Assembly: GCA_040384265.1 (NCBI GenBank)
Contig: JAZKJM010000005.1
Span: forward strand, 239,166-303,165
Length of the DNA stretch: 64,000 nt
Direction: 5' to 3'
From: Pseudomonadota bacterium
Lineage (GTDB): Bacteria; Pseudomonadota; Alphaproteobacteria; Rickettsiales; UBA3002
Numbering within the stretch: position 1 is the stretch's first letter; the number at the start of each line of letters is the position of its first letter. A program made the position numbers and the translations under genes. Of this stretch, positions 16,758-25,601 are shown piece after piece. The notes below the pieces were generated by a model that searched no databases, was not told where the DNA came from, and was given only the letters and a program-made list of their open reading frames with translations.

Positions 16758-18469
16758 CGCAATTCCTCTACTGGTTCAACGCCACATACGTTCAGGCCGG
16801 AAGCTACAACAACGCTAAGCGCCCGCGCAAGTGCTAAACGCGCCGTCGTCTGCGCGGGATTTTCCGGTTGGATGAAACGCACGCCCGCATCCTTGCTCCA
16901 CAGGCCGTGGAACGTCGCCGCCAGCTCCTGCAGGTAATAGATAATCCGGTGCGGCTCATGCGCCACCGCCGCCTGCTCGATCAGCCGCGGCCACCCGGCC
17001 AGCAGCTTGATGAGGGCAAGTTCCGCCGGTTGGTTAAGTAGCGTGAAATCCGGCGATGCATCCGCCGCCGCGAACGCTTCGGACATCTGCTCGCGCGCCA
17101 TGCGCAGCACCGATTTAGCGCGGGCATGGGCGTATTGCACGTAGAATACCGGATTATCTTTCGACTGTTCTTTCACCTTATCGAGATCGAAATCCATATC
17201 CGCATTGGTTTTGCGCATCAGCATCACAAACCGCAGGATGTCCTTGCCCACTTCGTCCAGCACGTCGCGCGCGGTAACGAAATTGCCCGCGCGTTTGCTC
17301 ATGCGCACCGGCTCACCGTTTTTGGTGAGGTGCACGAGCTGGCAGAGCTTGATATCGACCGCGACTTTATTATCCGAAAGCGCGGCGGCGCTGGCTTCCA
17401 TGCGTTTCACATAACCGCCGTGATCGGCGCCGAACATATAAACCAGCACATCGAACCCGCGGGCGATTTTATCCATCGTGTAAGCGAGATCACCGGCGAA
17501 ATAGGTGTAGGCGCCATCCGCTTTGGCAATCGTGCGGTCGGCATCGTCGCCAAACGCGCTGGAGCGAAACAGCAGCTGTTCCTGCGGCTCCCAGTCTTCC
17601 ACCTTCTCGCCTTTGGGTGCTTCAAGCACGCCGCGATAGACGAAGCCCTTCTCCTCCAGCGCCTTAATCGCGACCGGAATTTTTCCACGCAGCGCCGCTT
17701 CCGACGTAAACACGTCATGCACAATGCCCATATCGGCAAGGTCCGCCTTAATCAGCGCCAGCATGCTTTCGATCGCCACGCTGCGTGCGACATCGATCTG
17801 CTTCTCATTTGGCGCGCGCAGCAGCGCTTCGCCATGCGTGTGCTTCAGCGCCTCGCCGACCGATTTCAGGTATTCACCCGGATACAGCCCCGGCGGAATG
17901 TCGCCAATCGTTTCGCCGCATGCCTCGCGGTAGCGCAGCAGCGCCGATTGCGCCAGCACATCCACCTGCGCGCCCGCATCGTTGATGTAATATTCCTTGG
18001 TCACGCTGTGGCCGGATTTCAGCAGCAGCGTCGCCAGCGCATCGCCATACACCGCGCCGCGCGCATGGCCGATATGCAGCGGCCCGGTCGGGTTGGCCGA
18101 CACATATTCCACGTTAATCCGCTTACCCGCACCGATGGTGGAATTGCCATAGCTCGTCCCATCCGCCAGAATCGCCGGAATCACTGCCTGCCAAACGCTC
18201 GGCGTCAGCGTAAAGTTGATGAAGCCCGGCCCCGCCACGCTCACCGCGTCAATGCCATCCACCCCGCCCAGATGCTCGGCAATCTTATCCGCCATGTCGC
18301 GCGGCTTGAGCTTCGCCTGCCCCGCCAGCACCATCGCCGCATTGGTCGATAAATCGCCATGCGCCGCCTCACGCGGCGGCTCCAGCGTAATCGCCTCGGT
18401 TTTATAGCCCGCAGCCACCGCCTCAACAGCGGCCAGCACATGGTTACGGTAGGTTTCAAAGATGTTCAT
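16754..18469 (-). CDS. argS: Arginyl-tRNA synthetase
   Basis: Class I synthetase of 571 residues. An N-terminal additional domain is followed by VEYVSANPTGPLHIGHARGA (HIGH motif near residue 125), the Rossmann core and RMSKRAGNFVTARD, the degenerate KMSKS typical of ArgRS. The C-terminal helical domain recognises the anticodon. A GTCATTGCGAG repeat lies just upstream, so the promoter is probably within or beyond 18488-18600. Confidence 0.97.
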   Translation of the reverse strand: MNIFETYRNHVLAAVEAVAAGYKTEAITLEPPREAAHGDLSTNAAMVLAGQAKLKPRDMADKIAEHLGGVDGIDAVSVAGPGFINFTLTPSVWQAVIPAILADGTSYGNSTIGAGKRINVEYVSANPTGPLHIGHARGAVYGDALATLLLKSGHSVTKEYYINDAGAQVDVLAQSALLRYREACGETIGDIPPGLYPGEYLKSVGEALKHTHGEALLRAPNEKQIDVARSVAIESMLALIKADLADMGIVHDVFTSEAALRGKIPVAIKALEEKGFVYRGVLEAPKGEKVEDWEPQEQLLFRSSAFGDDADRTIAKADGAYTYFAGDLAYTMDKIARGFDVLVYMFGADHGGYVKRMEASAAALSDNKVAVDIKLCQLVHLTKNGEPVRMSKRAGNFVTARDVLDEVGKDILRFVMLMRKTNADMDFDLDKVKEQSKDNPVFYVQYAHARAKSVLRMAREQMSEAFAAADASPDFTLLNQPAELALIKLLAGWPRLIEQAAVAHEPHRIIYYLQELAATFHGLWSKDAGVRFIQPENPAQTTARLALARALSVVVASGLNVCGVEPVEELR

Positions 18470-18487
18470 GATCGCCCTTTACATTCC

Positions 18488-18591
18488 GTCATTGCGAGGC
18501 CGCAGGCCGCGGCAATCCAGCGCGCCGCGTCCGCGGTGCAGATACATTTCCTGTATCCATCTGGATTGCTTCGCTATGCGCTCGCAATGAC
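18488..18591. repeat. Palindromic repeat element, GTCATTGCGAG type
   Basis: Arms start GTCATTGCGAG and end with CTCGCAATGAC; internal hairpin halves differ between arms (GGCCGCAGGCCGCGG on the left, TTCGCTATGCG on the right) with a 45-base centre containing a second small palindrome GATACA...TGTATC. It lies directly upstream of argS. Confidence 0.85.
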
Positions 18592-18658
18592 GCTCATTTA
18601 TAAAGCGCTGTTCTAGAATGATTTTGGTGAGTTAGTCACGAAAAAATGATCGAAACCC

Positions 18659-19318
18659 TCAGCGCTTGCACCCCTGCCCGGTATCGGGCTTGCAGTTGGG
18701 GGTCGGGGATGGGCCATCCGGCGATGGGCACTGGCCGGATGCTTCGCGGGCGAGCACTCCGTCGCGCAGATACTCCAGCCGCTTATCAATCGGCAGATGA
18801 CCTTTTGCATGCGCCAACGCATATTCCTCAAACGACAGAGGGCTCTCACGAGCAGCCAGAATCGTAAGATGGTAGGTAGGAATTATAGACGCTGCGAAGT
18901 TTCTGCCCATGCAGAGATCCATGGCGACATCATCGGCCTGTGTTTCAAGCTTCCGCTGTTCGAGGTCAGGCAACCGCACAAAATGTTTATGTTTTATGTG
19001 CCCCAACTCATGTGCAATCAGGCCAAGCACTTCTTCTTTGTCCTGACGATTTCCTGCCGGCGATAGGAGCAGCACATAAGAAACTCCCTCCACCGTTATA
19101 CCGGCGCTAGCTTGCGGAAAAAAGCCCGTGAAGTACTCCACAAAAACTGGCTTCGGCGAGATATCGGCGGCAATCACCATCTTGTCAAAGGGCGCAACCA
19201 ATTCCGGATCCGTCACACGCGGCAACATAGCCAGCTCGGCGTTTGTTAGGTGACGAAGCTGCTTTTCCGGCGATTGTGCGCCGGGTTTCTCTGCGGGTTT
19301 TTGCTCACCATCTGCCAT
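18659..19318 (-). CDS. Putative M48-like zinc metalloprotease
   Basis: 219 residues without signal peptide or membrane helix. HELGH at 103-107 gives two zinc-binding histidines and the catalytic glutamate. ETQADD at 125-130 supplies the third ligand, Glu125, in the spacing of M48 gluzincins. The N-terminus is charged and low-complexity (GEQKPAEKPGAQSPEK). Membrane helices of HtpX and Oma1 are absent, so the substrate is unknown. I start at 19318 (AAGG 8 bases upstream) rather than at 19351. It is an insertion between dgt and argS, with lower GC than both, and looks like an accessory gene. Confidence 0.72.
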   Translation of the reverse strand: MADGEQKPAEKPGAQSPEKQLRHLTNAELAMLPRVTDPELVAPFDKMVIAADISPKPVFVEYFTGFFPQASAGITVEGVSYVLLLSPAGNRQDKEEVLGLIAHELGHIKHKHFVRLPDLEQRKLETQADDVAMDLCMGRNFAASIIPTYHLTILAARESPLSFEEYALAHAKGHLPIDKRLEYLRDGVLAREASGQCPSPDGPSPTPNCKPDTGQGCKR

Positions 19319-19386
19319 GCCATTGCCTTGCTGCTCGTGGGCCTCCAGCATACTATGGCAATCATTAATATTTGATTAATTCGGCC

Positions 19387-20571
19387 CTAACCGCGCTCCC
19401 GCACATCGAAAATCCGCGCATATTCCTCCAGCGCAAACCGGTCGGTCATGCCGGCGATGAAATCGGCGATGACTTCGGCGGTGCGTTGGGTGCCGGCGCC
19501 ATCTGTCTGGGCATACCAGTCGGTCGGCAGGCAGTTGGGTTCGGCGTGGAAGAAGCGGAACAGCTCGCCCACCACGCGCCGCGCCTTGCTGGTCATGCGG
19601 TTCACCTTGTAGTGGCGATACATATGCGTGAACAGGAATTTCTTGATCGCGCGATGCGCCTGTTCCATCTCCGGCGAGAAGGTCACCAGCTGCACGCCCA
19701 GCAGGCGCACTTGCTCGGCGGATGTTATCCCATGCGCCGCGATGCCTGCCTGCGTGGTCGCCAGCACATCGCCCACCATACGGTTGATGAGGCGGCGGAT
19801 GATTTCGTGGCTCTGGCGCTGGAGCGATAAGGTCGGATGCTGCGAACGCGCCTGCGTGATCATGTCGCCCAGCAACGGCAAGTCAGCCAGATCATCCAGC
19901 GTGAAGAACCCGGCGCGCAGGCCGTCATCGATATCGTGGTTGTTATAGGCAATGTCATCCGCAATCGCCGCCACCTGGGCTTCCAGGCTGGAATATTGAC
20001 CCAGCGCCAAATCCTGCTGCTGCGCATAGGCCTGCAGTGCCCGCGGCAACGGCTTGGATTGCGGCTGGCCGATCAGCGGCCCGTTATGCTTGGCGATGCC
20101 CTCCAGCGTTTCCCAGGTCAAGTTCAGCCCATCGAAATCGGCATACCGGTTCTCCAGATGGGTCAGGATGCGGATCGTCTGCGCGTTATGGTCGAAACCG
20201 CCGAAGCCTTGCATGGCCTCGTTCAGCCCGTCTTCCCCGGCATGGCCGAAGGGCGGGTGGCCCAGATCATGCGCCAGCGCCAGCGCCTCGGCCAAATCCT
20301 CGTTCAGCCGCAGGCAGCGGGCAATGCCGCGCGCCAGCTGCGCCACTTCCAGCGAATGGGTCAGCCGCGTGCGGTAATGGTCGCCCTCGTGGTTGACGAA
20401 CACCTGCGTCTTATATTCCAACCGCCGGAAGGCGACGGAATGGATGATGCGGTCGCGGTCGCGCTGGTGCGGGCTGCGCATGCTGCATTCGTTTTCGCTC
20501 ACCAGCCGCCCACGTGTTTTGGCGGGGTCGGTGGCATAGGGGGCAAGGTCGAAGCGGGGGTAATCGTTCAT
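19387..20571 (-). CDS. dgt: Deoxyguanosinetriphosphate triphosphohydrolase-like protein
   Basis: HD-domain enzyme of about 394 residues that removes triphosphate from dNTPs. The HD site is HDLGHPPFGHAGE near residue 112, preceded by RDRIIHSVAFRRLEYKTQVF and THSLEVAQLARGIAR. I start at MNDYPRFDLAPYA (20571), since an upstream ATG adds a Gly-rich leader and neither has a ribosome binding site. It diverges from erpA with a 74-base shared promoter region, the usual arrangement in alphaproteobacteria. Confidence 0.94.
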   Translation of the reverse strand: MNDYPRFDLAPYATDPAKTRGRLVSENECSMRSPHQRDRDRIIHSVAFRRLEYKTQVFVNHEGDHYRTRLTHSLEVAQLARGIARCLRLNEDLAEALALAHDLGHPPFGHAGEDGLNEAMQGFGGFDHNAQTIRILTHLENRYADFDGLNLTWETLEGIAKHNGPLIGQPQSKPLPRALQAYAQQQDLALGQYSSLEAQVAAIADDIAYNNHDIDDGLRAGFFTLDDLADLPLLGDMITQARSQHPTLSLQRQSHEIIRRLINRMVGDVLATTQAGIAAHGITSAEQVRLLGVQLVTFSPEMEQAHRAIKKFLFTHMYRHYKVNRMTSKARRVVGELFRFFHAEPNCLPTDWYAQTDGAGTQRTAEVIADFIAGMTDRFALEEYARIFDVRERG

Positions 20572-20645
20572 GCGGGCGAGGATAGCCCAGCCACCGCCCA
20601 TGCGCAACTATTGCGATATAGCATCATCTGCACTATATTGGGCCC

Positions 20646-20984
20646 ATGACAGCAACTTTCACCATCTCCGAATCGGCCACGGCGCGCATTGCGCATTTGC
20701 TGGCAAGCGAGCCCGCAGGCACCCGCCTGCGCGTGGCGGTGGAGGGCGGCGGCTGCTCCGGTTTCCAATATAAATTCGACTTCGACCCGGCAGCGCCGGG
20801 GGGCGATGATTTGGTGTTCGGGGCGTCAGCAGCGCCTGTTGTGGTGGATAGCACGTCGCTGCAATTCATCGGCGGGTCGATGCTTGATTACGTCGAAACC
20901 CTCGGCGCGGCCGCCTTCGAAATCAAAAACCCCCAAGCCAAAAGCAGCTGCGGCTGCGGGAATAGTTTCAGCATTGCGCTTTAG
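20646..20984 (+). CDS. erpA: Iron-sulphur cluster insertion protein, ErpA/IscA type
   Basis: 112-residue A-type carrier delivering Fe-S clusters to apoproteins. The three conserved cysteines are Cys37 (GGGCSGFQYKF), Cys102 and Cys104 (SSCGCGNSFS). Divergent from dgt. ErpA and IscA cannot be separated reliably by sequence; the dgt neighbourhood in alphaproteobacteria favours the ErpA/HesB name. Confidence 0.94.
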   Translation: MTATFTISESATARIAHLLASEPAGTRLRVAVEGGGCSGFQYKFDFDPAAPGGDDLVFGASAAPVVVDSTSLQFIGGSMLDYVETLGAAAFEIKNPQAKSSCGCGNSFSIAL

Positions 20985-20994
20985 CGATCGTTTT

Positions 20995-21648
20995 CTAAGG
21001 TCTTCCAACGCCACCCGCAGCCTGCGCGGCTCTCGTTTGTACCGATTCCGCAAAGAATTTCTCTCTGACTTCTAACAGCGCTTTCTTGGTTGCTGGCTTA
21101 TCGAGCTCATCTTGAAGAAATTCCACGATTTGAGGGGCAGAGCCATGTCGGGAAACGCCATGATCGCCGAAGTCAGGCCCCGTTATGCGTCGCGAAAGCG
21201 AGGGAACAAGATGTTCCCACACAACCGGCACAGAAAGCTTCTCTAACGCGCGTGGATCGCAAGTAAGCTGAATTTGATGGCTGCCGACGACAGTGGGAGG
21301 ATTTTTACTCGCATACATGCCTGGAATAAAGGCGTTATCTGGGACCAATGCATTCCCCACAGCCTCGGCTATTGCTTCCACATGGTCTTTCAACCGGGGA
21401 CAATTTTCAAAATCAATCGTTATCACTTTATTATCGGATGGCTCTGCTGCAACCCGCGACGTGTGCTTACCAATAGATTCAGCCGTTGCGGGCTCGATCT
21501 TTACCTTAATATCAAAAGGCCCTGTGTCTCCCTCATGACACCCATCAGACTTCCTGAAAAGATTGGTTGGCTCAAAAACGGCGTATAGCATGGCCTGGAT
21601 TCGGCTTTCAGCGTTTTCTTGCTTCGGTATGATGAGTCCGTTTTTCAT
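20995..21648 (-). CDS. Hypothetical protein
   Basis: 217 residues, apparently soluble, with no signal peptide. Features seen: a VITIDFENCPRL strand-like segment in the middle, a Gly/His-containing stretch FGDHGVSRHGS near residue 165, and an Ala/Gln-rich C-terminus (TRAAQAAGGVGRP). AAGGAG lies 7 bases before the ATG at 21648, so translation is well supported. Base composition is lower in GC than the flanking erpA and xthA. It ends 11 bases from the erpA stop (convergent). No family recognised; an accessory gene. Confidence 0.75.
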   Translation of the reverse strand: MKNGLIIPKQENAESRIQAMLYAVFEPTNLFRKSDGCHEGDTGPFDIKVKIEPATAESIGKHTSRVAAEPSDNKVITIDFENCPRLKDHVEAIAEAVGNALVPDNAFIPGMYASKNPPTVVGSHQIQLTCDPRALEKLSVPVVWEHLVPSLSRRITGPDFGDHGVSRHGSAPQIVEFLQDELDKPATKKALLEVREKFFAESVQTRAAQAAGGVGRP

Positions 21649-21760
21649 GGCATCGCTCCTTAACACGTGAATCATAGCAGCACGCTAATCCATTCAGTAT
21701 TCATAAAGTGTGACAATTCCATGAAGATTGCCTCCGTAGCCCTATGGCGCTTTAGCGATT

Positions 21761-21822
21761 GTCATGCCAGCGAAAGCTGGTATCCATCTTACTGACTGGA
21801 GGCCAGCGTTCGCTGGCATGAC
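21761..21822. repeat. Palindromic repeat element, GCCAGCG-core type
   Basis: Arms GTCATGCCAGCG...(21761) and ...CGCTGGCATGAC (ending 21822) flank a short spacer. Each arm folds as CCAGCG-AAAG-CTGG or CCAGCGTTCGCTGG. Outer tips match those of the other repeat types. It lies 20 bases before xthA. Confidence 0.85.
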
Positions 21823-21841
21823 AACTTAAAAGAAACGCCTC

Positions 21842-22636
21842 ATGACCGCCATCACCATCGCCACCTTCAACGTCAATTCCGTCAAGGCGCGCCTGCTGAA
21901 TTTGCTGGCGTGGCTGGATGCGTCGCGCACGGATATTGTGCTGCTGCAGGAGCTGAAATGCGTGGACGACGCCTTCCCCGCGATGGAGCTGGAGGAGCGC
22001 GGCTACAACCTCGCCATCCACGGCCAGAAAACCTATAACGGCGTCGCCATCCTCTCCAAATTCCCGCTGGACGATGTGACCCGCGGCCTGCCCGGCGACG
22101 ATGCGGATGCGCAAGCGCGCTATATCGAAGCGGTCGTCAGCGTGCCCGGCGGCGCGCTGCGGGTCGCCAGCGCCTATGTGCCCAACGGCCAGGCGGTGGA
22201 TTCCGACAAATTCCCCTACAAACTGAAATTCTACGACCGACTGCGCGAGCACTGGCAGGCCCAGCTGGCCTTCAAGGAAATCGCCGTGCTGGGGGGCGAT
22301 TTCAACTGCGCCCCTGCCCCGCTCGATGTGTATGACGCGGCCGCGCTGGATGGCACCATCTGCTACCACCCGGCCGAGCGCGAGCGACTGCGCGCCTTGA
22401 TGAATCTCGGTTTTTACGATGCGTTCCGCACCCTGCACCCGAGCGAAAAACAATTCAGCTGGTGGGACTACCGCGCCAACGGCTACGAGCGCGGCCACGG
22501 CATGCGGATCGACCATTTGCTACTCTCGGGCCTCGCTGCCGACCGGTTGACCGCCTGCCATATCGATGAAGTGCCGCGCCAGCAGGAAAAACCCTCCGAC
22601 CATGCGCCGGTAGTATGCACGCTCACGCTTGCCTGA
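21842..22636 (+). CDS. xthA: Exodeoxyribonuclease III
   Basis: AP endonuclease / 3'-exonuclease for base-excision repair. 264 residues of the exonuclease-endonuclease-phosphatase fold: TFNVNSVKARL, LQELKC (metal-binding Glu), GGDFNCAP (catalytic Asp and Asn), WWDYR and the terminal SDHAPV (catalytic His). Length is typical. Single gene, convergent with pleD. Confidence 0.97.
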   Translation: MTAITIATFNVNSVKARLLNLLAWLDASRTDIVLLQELKCVDDAFPAMELEERGYNLAIHGQKTYNGVAILSKFPLDDVTRGLPGDDADAQARYIEAVVSVPGGALRVASAYVPNGQAVDSDKFPYKLKFYDRLREHWQAQLAFKEIAVLGGDFNCAPAPLDVYDAAALDGTICYHPAERERLRALMNLGFYDAFRTLHPSEKQFSWWDYRANGYERGHGMRIDHLLLSGLAADRLTACHIDEVPRQQEKPSDHAPVVCTLTLA

Positions 22637-22657
22637 TGGTGCGTCAACGCCGCGTGC

Positions 22658-24214
22658 TTACTGGCTATCCTTAAACCGCACGACGAATGGGAAATCGCTC
22701 TTTTCTTCCGGCACATCGAACGGGGATGGGCCGCCGCTGGCGCCGGGAACGGCGAGTTTCACAGTGTCGGTCGTGTTGGTGACGCTGGTATAGCTCAGCT
22801 CCTCGCGCGCGATCTGGCGGCTCGGCGGCAGTTCATAGGCGGCGGATGCCAGCGGCAGCACCTTGTTACGCCCAGTCGTTTTCGCTTCAAACAGCGCTAC
22901 ATCCGCACGTTTGAGGAAAGTCTCGGGCGTGTCACCCGGCTGCATGGTCGCGCAGCCAATGCTGATGGTTTTTTTGATCGGGCTATCGGGATGCGGAATC
23001 ACGAATTCCGCACGCTCCACCGCTTTGCGTAGGCGTTCCGCCGCTTCATAGGCCGGGATCGCATCCGTCTCGGGCATCAGCACCACGAATTCCTCGCCGC
23101 CATACCGCGCCGCCAAATCCGCCGAGCGGATGGTGTTCACGATAATGGTCGAAAGCGCTTTGAGCACCTCGTCGCCGGCGTCATGGCCATAGGTGTCGTT
23201 GACGCTCTTGAAGTGATCCATATCCATGATGATGAGCGACAGGCTGCGGCCCTGCTCGTTCGCCTGGCGCACCAAGTTCTTCAAGTGGGTGTCGAGATAA
23301 TGGCGGTTATACAGGCGCGTCAGCCCATCCGTCACCGCCATGGAGACTGATTCCTGATAGTTCGATTTTAGGGCTTCCTGGTATTTTTTGCGGCGGATCT
23401 GCGTTTTAATCCGCGCGAACATTTCGTTGAAATCCACCGGCGTCAGCAGGTAGTCATTCACCCCCAGCTCCAGCCCTTTGAGCATGAGATGCTGCTCGTC
23501 CTCATCCACCAGCATGATGATGGGCACATGCCGCACTTGCTCCAGCGCTTTGAACTGCGTCGCCAGGCGCAAACCATCGATATCCGCCAGCTGCGTCGAG
23601 ATGAGGATGAGGTCGAGCGACGGTGCACTGCGGGCAAATTCCAGTGCCTGTTTATGATCCGAAAAATGCGCCAGCGTGTAGCCGCCCGCGGTCAACTTCT
23701 CGTTCATCCGGCGCACCTGCACCACGTCATCATCCACTAGCATCAGATTGCTGCCCGAGACATCGAGATTCAGCGAAAAATCGCTCGCGCTCATGCCCAG
23801 CTGCGCGCCGGATTTATCGCGCAAGCGCAGCTCGTCGATCAGCACCTTAATGCGCACCAGCGAGCGCACACGCGCGAACAGCGCCGTGTCGTTGATCGGC
23901 TTGGTGATGAAATCATCCGCCCCGGCTTCCAGCCCTGCCACCCGGTCGGATGGTTCGGAAAGCGCCGTCACCATGACCACCGGGATATGCGACACTTCCG
24001 GATCCTGCTTCAGGCGGCGGCAGGCCTCGAACCCATCGATACCCGGCATCATCACATCGAGCAGAATCAGGTCTGGTTTTTTGGCCTTGGTTTGTTCAAT
24101 CGCCTCGTAGCCATCCTTGGCGGTGATAACATCGTAATATTCGTTGGTCAGCTTGGCTTCGAGCAGCTTGATGTTGGCAGGCACATCATCGACAACGAGT
24201 ACGAGTCCGGTCAC
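22658..24214 (-). CDS. pleD: Diguanylate cyclase response regulator PleD
   Basis: Makes cyclic di-GMP under phosphorelay control. 518 residues from a GTG at 24214 (AAAGGA upstream): receiver 1 with acceptor Asp53 (LLDVMMPG), a degenerate second receiver in which the acceptor position reads LILIST, then a GGDEF domain with active-site YGGEEF and an intact inhibitory site RSAD five residues before it. This is exactly the PleD layout of Caulobacter. The start lies 12 bases after the divK stop, so the two form an operon. Expected role: polar development or motile-to-sessile switching, plausibly linked to the pili encoded here. Confidence 0.95.
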   Translation of the reverse strand: MTGLVLVVDDVPANIKLLEAKLTNEYYDVITAKDGYEAIEQTKAKKPDLILLDVMMPGIDGFEACRRLKQDPEVSHIPVVMVTALSEPSDRVAGLEAGADDFITKPINDTALFARVRSLVRIKVLIDELRLRDKSGAQLGMSASDFSLNLDVSGSNLMLVDDDVVQVRRMNEKLTAGGYTLAHFSDHKQALEFARSAPSLDLILISTQLADIDGLRLATQFKALEQVRHVPIIMLVDEDEQHLMLKGLELGVNDYLLTPVDFNEMFARIKTQIRRKKYQEALKSNYQESVSMAVTDGLTRLYNRHYLDTHLKNLVRQANEQGRSLSLIIMDMDHFKSVNDTYGHDAGDEVLKALSTIIVNTIRSADLAARYGGEEFVVLMPETDAIPAYEAAERLRKAVERAEFVIPHPDSPIKKTISIGCATMQPGDTPETFLKRADVALFEAKTTGRNKVLPLASAAYELPPSRQIAREELSYTSVTNTTDTVKLAVPGASGGPSPFDVPEEKSDFPFVVRFKDSQ

Positions 24215-24225
24215 GGGAAAATCCT

Positions 24226-24609
24226 TTACGCGGTCGCTGAATGCGGTTCGAGGAACCGGCGAATGGTGGCCAGAAACACATCGATCGCGATGGGTTTGGA
24301 GAGATATGCCTCGCAACCGGCGGCCATGATTTTATCTTCGTCGTCCTTCATCGCAAACGCCGTCACGGCGATGATGGGGATATGTTTAATCGACCCGTCT
24401 GCCTTGATTTTGCGCGTAATATCGAGGCCAGAAATTTCTGGCAACTGGATGTCCATGACGATCAAATCCGGCATCACATTGCGCGTCAGGCTGATCGCCT
24501 CGATGCCTTCTTTGGTCTCAAACGTCTCGTAGCCGTTCGCGCCCAACAGGTCGCGAAACAGCTTCAGGTTCAGGTCGTTATCTTCGACAATCAGAATTTT
24601 CTTGGCCAT
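24226..24609 (-). CDS. divK: Single-domain response regulator DivK
   Basis: 127-residue receiver without output domain. Acidic pocket Glu9-Asp10, acceptor Asp53 in VMDIQLPEISG, and Lys in YLSKPI match Caulobacter DivK closely. DivK in that organism controls CtrA phosphorylation through DivL/CckA and is regulated by PleC/DivJ kinases; those are not in this window. The divK-pleD order is conserved. Confidence 0.96.
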   Translation of the reverse strand: MAKKILIVEDNDLNLKLFRDLLGANGYETFETKEGIEAISLTRNVMPDLIVMDIQLPEISGLDITRKIKADGSIKHIPIIAVTAFAMKDDEDKIMAAGCEAYLSKPIAIDVFLATIRRFLEPHSATA

Positions 24610-24836
24610 GGGCGGCAGCTACCTTGTGTGTGTGGCTCAATATAATGAGTTTTTCACCAATTACCATGAAAATTGATAGGGTTTTAAAACTCTGATGGTT
24701 GAATTGCGTTGTTCCTTAAGCGCACACAGGCAAACAGAGCACACAGGAAAAATAGCTCTTGATTGCTAGCGCAACCAAGGCACTACTGTTTTTTTGTTTA
24801 TTCGATGACCACAAAATAGAAAGTCAGCATACAATT

Positions 24837-25565
24837 ATGAATATGCGCAAAGCTTTTTCGCTTGTAGAATTGTCTATCGTACTTGTAATCCTCGGATTGC
24901 TCGTCGGTGGAATATTGGCGGGAAGATCCCTGATACGCGCATCCGAGCTTCGAAGTGTCATGACCGAAGCAAGCAAATATTCATCTGCCGTTTTTTCGTT
25001 CCGCGACAAGTATTTTGCGCTGCCGGGCGATATGGCAAACGCAACCCAATTTTGGCAAGCGGCCACCGTCTGCCCCGGCACAAGTGTCAACCCAAGCACC
25101 GATAACAAAACATGCGATGGGAATGGTGATGGGCTGATTGGTGCCACAGGCTCAACAGCGTATGAGCGCTTTCGCTTGTGGCAGCAGCTCGCCAGTGCCG
25201 CGCTCGTTGAAGGTACGTTCACCGGCGTGCCTGGCTCGGCAGGGGGCTACCATGTGGTGCTGGGGCAAAATGCTCCGAACTCGCGCCTCACACCTTCAGG
25301 GTGGAGCGCCCTCAGCACGGCTGCAGCTGGCAATTGGCTGCAATTTGGGGTTGGCCAAGCGGCTAACGGTAGCAACAACGTTGCTGCGATAACGCCACCG
25401 GAAGCCTGGAATATTGATAGTAAAATGGATGATGGAAATCCCGGTGTCGGCAAAATCAGATCCAATCTTGCGCCATGTACGGATGGAGTGGCAGCCCCCA
25501 GTGGCGTCTACGTGCTATCCACAACGGATATCGCGTGTTCGCTGCAATTCTATATGATTCCATAA
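24837..25565 (+). CDS. Type IV pilin-like protein with prepilin leader
   Basis: About 242 residues. The leader MNMRKA is followed by FSLVELSIVLVILGLLVGG, giving cleavage before Phe and the conserved Glu5 of class III signal peptides. The globular domain has GDMANATQFW and a cysteine-flanked DxNxDG loop (CDGNGDG) like calcium-binding loops, then DSKMDDGNPG and a C-terminal cysteine pair region. It is a paralogue of the gene at 51806. No ribosome binding site is evident; I took the ATG at 24837 over a far upstream one because it gives a short leader. Substrate of the pilus machinery at 33-43 kb is inferred. Confidence 0.85.
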   Translation: MNMRKAFSLVELSIVLVILGLLVGGILAGRSLIRASELRSVMTEASKYSSAVFSFRDKYFALPGDMANATQFWQAATVCPGTSVNPSTDNKTCDGNGDGLIGATGSTAYERFRLWQQLASAALVEGTFTGVPGSAGGYHVVLGQNAPNSRLTPSGWSALSTAAAGNWLQFGVGQAANGSNNVAAITPPEAWNIDSKMDDGNPGVGKIRSNLAPCTDGVAAPSGVYVLSTTDIACSLQFYMIP

Positions 25566-25601
25566 CCTGCCGTTCTGGCTATTCTAGAAACAGCAGCTTT
25601 C

